Shown: piece after piece, positions 61,158 through 64,000 of the stretch | Position numbering within the stretch: position 1 is the first letter of the stretch | How the letters are laid out: the number at the start of each line of letters is the position of its first letter | Source of the DNA: Phenylobacterium sp. SCN 70-31 | Lineage (GTDB): Bacteria; Pseudomonadota; Alphaproteobacteria; Caulobacterales; Caulobacteraceae | Direction of reading: 5' to 3' | Length of the DNA: 64,000 nt | Assembly: GCF_001724605.1 (NCBI RefSeq) | Contig: NZ_MEEX01000007.1 | Location: forward strand, 50,559-114,558 | Made by a program: the position numbers and the translations under genes | The notes under the pieces: generated by a model | Told to the model about the DNA's origin: nothing | Database searches by the model: none | The model's input: the letters and a program-made list of their open reading frames with translations, nothing else

Positions 61158-61352
61158 GGCGGAGCGCTCACGAGGAGGTGTTCGGGACTTTGAAGGTGGT
61201 CTCGTCCGCGCCGGCGGCCTCGGCCAGCGCCGGCTAGGACGGGGACCAATGGCGGATCCCATTGCGGATCGCCGTTTCACCCTCCGGCATCCGTCTTCTC
61301 CCGTGGCAGCTCGAATGCGATCGCCGACCATGTGCGGAGGCGGCTCGCGGAA

Positions 61353-61378
61353 AGCCCTCCGCGAGATCGCGGAGGGCT
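61353..61378 (-). terminator. Rho-independent-type stem after the TonB receptor
   Basis: AGCCCTCCGCGA (61353-61364) and TCGCGGAGGGCT (61367-61378) form a perfect 12-bp stem with a two-base turn. On the minus strand it is followed by a short T-run. It lies 32 bases after the receptor stop. The rest of the gap 61158-61409 shows no gene. Confidence 0.7.
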
Positions 61379-61409
61379 CAGGAAGACCCGCTCAGCTGTG
61401 GGCGCTTCG

Positions 61410-63662
61410 TCAGAAGCGATGGGTGATGTCTACGCCGTAGGTTCGGCCTTCAGAGGTGTTGGTGCCGCGATTGTAGTACCAGAACAGCGAGATGTGCTCG
61501 TCGGCGAGGTTGTTGACGAACGCTGTGACGCGCGTCCGACCGTTCACCAGCACGCCCGCCGAAAGGTCGATCTTGTGCATCGTCTCATAGGGGTCGAGCA
61601 CGTAGTAGTCGCCGAGCACGCCGCCCTTCTCGAAGCGCAGCGACGCGGTCGCGACGAAGTCGATCTGGTCGGAAACCGGCTGCTTGACCTCGGCGAACAG
61701 GTTGCCGGTCCAGCGGCGCGTATAGGGCATCAGCTTGCCGCTGAGGTCCTGTTCCGTGGGACGGCCAGGGTTCGACACGGCGTTGTCGAAGTGCGGGTCG
61801 AGCCAGCCGAGCCCTGCGGAAATCCGCAGCCAGTCGGTCGGGCGCGCGTCCACCTCCAGTTCGACGCCGTAGGTGTCTCCGGTGCCGATGTTGGAAAGAT
61901 ACGTGCGGTCGACGCCGCCCAGGGACGTGGTCTGGGCGAGCAGCAGATCCTGCTGGCGCATGTAGAAGGCGGCCACGCTCGCCTGCAGACGCCCGTCGAG
62001 GAACCGACCCTTCAGGCCGGCCTCGTAGTTCTTCGCCGTCTCCTGGCCATAGGGGATGGTGTCGACCGTGGTCGGCGACAGATTGAAGGCGCCAGGCCGG
62101 AAGCCCGTGGAATAGGTGACGTAGCCCGTCATATCCGGGCTGAACTTGTACCGTGCCGTGAAGCTCGGCGACCAGTTGTTGAAGCGACTGGAGGCGTTGA
62201 ACTGATAGGTAGGGTAGGGCGCGCCCAGGATCGTGCCGAAGTAGGCGTCGAGCGCCGCGTTGCCGGTGCCGGAGGGGAGGACTCCCTGGGCGAAGTTCAC
62301 CGCCTTCTTGTCGCGCGAGTAGCGGAGGCTGCCCTCCAGCGACAGGGCGTCGGAAACGTCGTACCCGAGCGTGACGAAGCCGGAGAGCGTCTTGGTAGTC
62401 ACCGCGGTGCCGAGCTTTGGAAAGCCGACGAGGCCGGTCTGAATCCCGAAACTCGGTGTCGCCCGTCGCGAGGTGATGGTGCGGGCGAAGTTGAACTCCT
62501 CCTCGAAGTAGGAGACGCCGGCGAGCCAGGTGAACGGCTGGTCGCCTTTGGAGCCCCACAGCCCCTCGACGAAATAGTCCTCGGTGCCCTCGACGCGGAC
62601 GAGGCCGGTCTGGCGGGCCACCGGGTTCGCCTCGGGCCCGATGGCCGTCTGGTCCGAGTCCGCGATCGCGCGGAACTTGTAGCGGCGATAGCTGGCGTTC
62701 AGGGTCAGCTCCGAGCCGCCGAAGTCATGCTTGATCACCTGTGCGAGGTACAGAAGATCCTTGTTGGCGTCCGATCGCGTGTCGCGCCGGATCCGCTGCG
62801 GTGTTTCGGGTGTGGAGATGGCTCCGAAGTTCGAGATCCCGAAAGGGGCGTAGGTCTTCAGCGACGGCCCTGTGCCGTGCTGTTTCTCGAACGTCCAGAG
62901 CACGTTCGTGCGGTCGGTGACATCCAGCGAATAGCCGATGCGCACCCCACGATCCGTATAGGCTCCGACGTGCTCGTCCAGTGTCTCGTTGTAGAGTTCG
63001 CTCTTGTCCTTGTTGAAGGCCCAGCCCGTCAGGCGGAGCGAGCTGCGCTCGCCGAGCGGCAGGTTCACCGCCCCCTCTATCCGGGTGTGGTCGTAGGAGC
63101 CGACCATGGCCTTGGCGTAGCCGCCGAAGAGGGGGCCCGGCGTCGCGTAGACGATATCCACCGTGCCGCCGACCGAGCTGCGGCCGTAGAAGCCGCCCTG
63201 CGGGCCGCGGAGCACCTCGACCCGCGCGATGTCCACCTGGGCGCCGAGGTTCGCCCGGTGACCACCGATGTAGAGTCCGTTGCGGTACAGGCCGACGTTG
63301 GGTTCGGCCTGCACGTCCACGACCTGCATGCCGCGGATGTTGACGAATGTGTTGAAGCTTTCCGGGCTGTCCTGGATCACGGCGTTGGGGATCAGCGCGA
63401 CGATGTCGCGCAGTTCCGTGATCCCCGCATTCTGCAGACGCTCCCCTTGCACCGCCGTGACGGTGACCGGCGTATCGAGCAGCGCCTCTTCCCGGCGACG
63501 CGCGGTCACCACAAGGCCTTCAAGTTCCAAGCCTGTCGAACTCGCGACCGCATCGGCCGCAGCCGTTTCCGCCCACACCGGACCGGCCGCGCCGATCCCC
63601 GCAGTCAGGCCCAGCAAAGCGCCGCCTTGCAGGAGCGCCATCCTCAACCCCCGACACATCAT
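61410..63662 (-). CDS. TonB-dependent receptor
   Basis: 750 residues from ATG 63662, which has GGAGAAGTGAG upstream; the open frame to 63749 would include operator site 9. Signal peptide GLRMALLQGGALLGLTAGIGAAG ending VWA, TonB box/plug LEGLVVTARRREEALLDTPVTVTAV, RVEVLRGPQGGFYGRSSVGGTV, and a barrel with a C-terminal aromatic (DITHRF). No STN domain, so not FecR-coupled. Under operator site 9 it belongs to the peptide regulon and is the probable outer-membrane importer of the regulon's substrate. Confidence 0.92.
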   Translation of the reverse strand: MMCRGLRMALLQGGALLGLTAGIGAAGPVWAETAAADAVASSTGLELEGLVVTARRREEALLDTPVTVTAVQGERLQNAGITELRDIVALIPNAVIQDSPESFNTFVNIRGMQVVDVQAEPNVGLYRNGLYIGGHRANLGAQVDIARVEVLRGPQGGFYGRSSVGGTVDIVYATPGPLFGGYAKAMVGSYDHTRIEGAVNLPLGERSSLRLTGWAFNKDKSELYNETLDEHVGAYTDRGVRIGYSLDVTDRTNVLWTFEKQHGTGPSLKTYAPFGISNFGAISTPETPQRIRRDTRSDANKDLLYLAQVIKHDFGGSELTLNASYRRYKFRAIADSDQTAIGPEANPVARQTGLVRVEGTEDYFVEGLWGSKGDQPFTWLAGVSYFEEEFNFARTITSRRATPSFGIQTGLVGFPKLGTAVTTKTLSGFVTLGYDVSDALSLEGSLRYSRDKKAVNFAQGVLPSGTGNAALDAYFGTILGAPYPTYQFNASSRFNNWSPSFTARYKFSPDMTGYVTYSTGFRPGAFNLSPTTVDTIPYGQETAKNYEAGLKGRFLDGRLQASVAAFYMRQQDLLLAQTTSLGGVDRTYLSNIGTGDTYGVELEVDARPTDWLRISAGLGWLDPHFDNAVSNPGRPTEQDLSGKLMPYTRRWTGNLFAEVKQPVSDQIDFVATASLRFEKGGVLGDYYVLDPYETMHKIDLSAGVLVNGRTRVTAFVNNLADEHISLFWYYNRGTNTSEGRTYGVDITHRF

Positions 63663-63702
63663 CTCACTTCTCCCGTGCAGGTCAGCACAACACGACGGTG
63701 TA

Positions 63703-63721
63703 ATATTATCGCCGCTTATTT
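63703..63721. promoter_or_regulatory. Regulon operator site 9
   Basis: ATATTATCGCCGCTTATTT; on the receptor strand AAATAAGC-GGC-GATAATAT, matching the AAGC-N3-GAT core of sites 1, 3 and 4. Located 41 bases before the receptor start. Confidence 0.6.
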
Positions 63722-64000
63722 TGGGAGGCTCCTCCGGGAACCGTGTCATGTCAACGGTGCATATATCGGAAAGGCGCCGGACATGGAGTTGTGCGTGGAA
63801 GGCCCGCGCTTTGGGCGGAACCTGCTCAGTATGTCATCAATGATTATATCAAGGCCGTTGATCCGAGCGTTCGCGCTCGTTCGCGCGCATCCACTGTCTC
63901 AACTGGTGGGATGCAATCGCCTTCGGGGCGCCGAGCGACAATTTCGAGCAACTCCGGGCGCAGACTGGTCGTTCGGCAGGGCGCGGCGCAGCCCCTGGCT
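63722..64000. other. Right-edge region: no confident gene, one operator
   Basis: No start with a convincing ribosome site is seen on the + strand. On the minus strand a frame is open from the window edge to a stop at 63844 and ends with residues such as LRPELLEIVARRPEGD; it could be the 3' end of a gene entering from outside, but no family is recognised. Operator site 10 overlaps its end. Confidence 0.35.
63831..63849. promoter_or_regulatory. Regulon operator site 10
   Basis: ATGTCATCAATGATTATAT: halves ATGTCATC and GATTATAT around AAT. It probably serves either the receptor or a + strand gene beyond the window, implying that the regulon continues. Confidence 0.55.

Noticed and set aside
63844..64000. 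Minus-strand frame entering from the right edge
   Set aside because: Open for only about 50 codons, no recognised family, and its end overlaps operator site 10; mentioned only as a possibility.

Overview
The window is GC-rich, gene-dense DNA from an oligotrophic, TonB-receptor-rich alphaproteobacterium, most like Caulobacteraceae (Caulobacter/Phenylobacterium) or a sphingomonad. This rests on four TonB-dependent receptors (TBDRs) in 64 kb, a FecR-type anti-sigma factor, many Tat-exported oxidoreductases, an MprF/AcvB lipid pair, and AT-rich regulatory islands in an otherwise GC-rich sequence. No rRNA, tRNA, CRISPR array or insertion sequence was seen. The genus assignment is inference.

Region 1 (1-7.0 kb): the 3' part of a FecR-like regulator, a TBDR with an N-terminal STN domain, a Tat-exported serine hydrolase and a Tat-exported phosphocholine-type phospholipase C. 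This reads as a FecR-controlled nutrient scavenging unit. Region 2 (7.4-14.7 kb): MprF-like lysyl-phosphatidylglycerol synthase/flippase, two small secreted proteins, an OmpR-type response regulator with an apparent one-base frameshift, its histidine kinase, and an AcvB/VirJ-like protein (family known to hydrolyse lysyl-phosphatidylglycerol). This looks like an envelope lipid aminoacylation module. It is followed by an RTX-repeat secreted alpha/beta hydrolase (14.9-16.4 kb).

Region 3 (16.7-44 kb): accessory catabolic genes. A TBDR, a PQQ dehydrogenase and an EthD-like periplasmic protein form one overlapping operon, next to a GntR regulator. A second TBDR heads an operon with a SUMF1-domain protein, a flavin amine oxidase, cytochrome c and a two-subunit molybdenum hydroxylase. 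Around these lie a flavin monooxygenase, a DAO-family oxidase, a two-HTH regulator, an MFS/ThDP-lyase/aldehyde dehydrogenase operon, a Tat-exported FAD dehydrogenase, an alpha/beta hydrolase and a class III CoA-transferase. The recurring plan is import by a TBDR, oxidation in the periplasm by Tat-exported enzymes, then cytoplasmic oxidation and CoA activation. The substrate is not evident from sequence. A shared palindrome-like box (TTGTATCT...) precedes at least three of these units.

Region 4 (44-64 kb): the most interesting part. Genes for peptide and amino-acid breakdown (aminopeptidase N, dipeptide epimerase, amidase, DmpA/BapA-type P1 peptidase, a D-aminopeptidase-like serine hydrolase, two class III and one class I aminotransferases, asparaginase), an MFS transporter, a TBDR and one TetR regulator are arranged in several divergent and convergent operons. 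Ten copies of a 19-bp inverted repeat, best form ATATGATC-N3-GATCATAT, lie in the intergenic regions in front of nearly every operon, including tetR. I infer a single TetR-controlled regulon for uptake and catabolism of a non-standard peptide (beta-, D- or otherwise modified), which I do not recognise as a described system.
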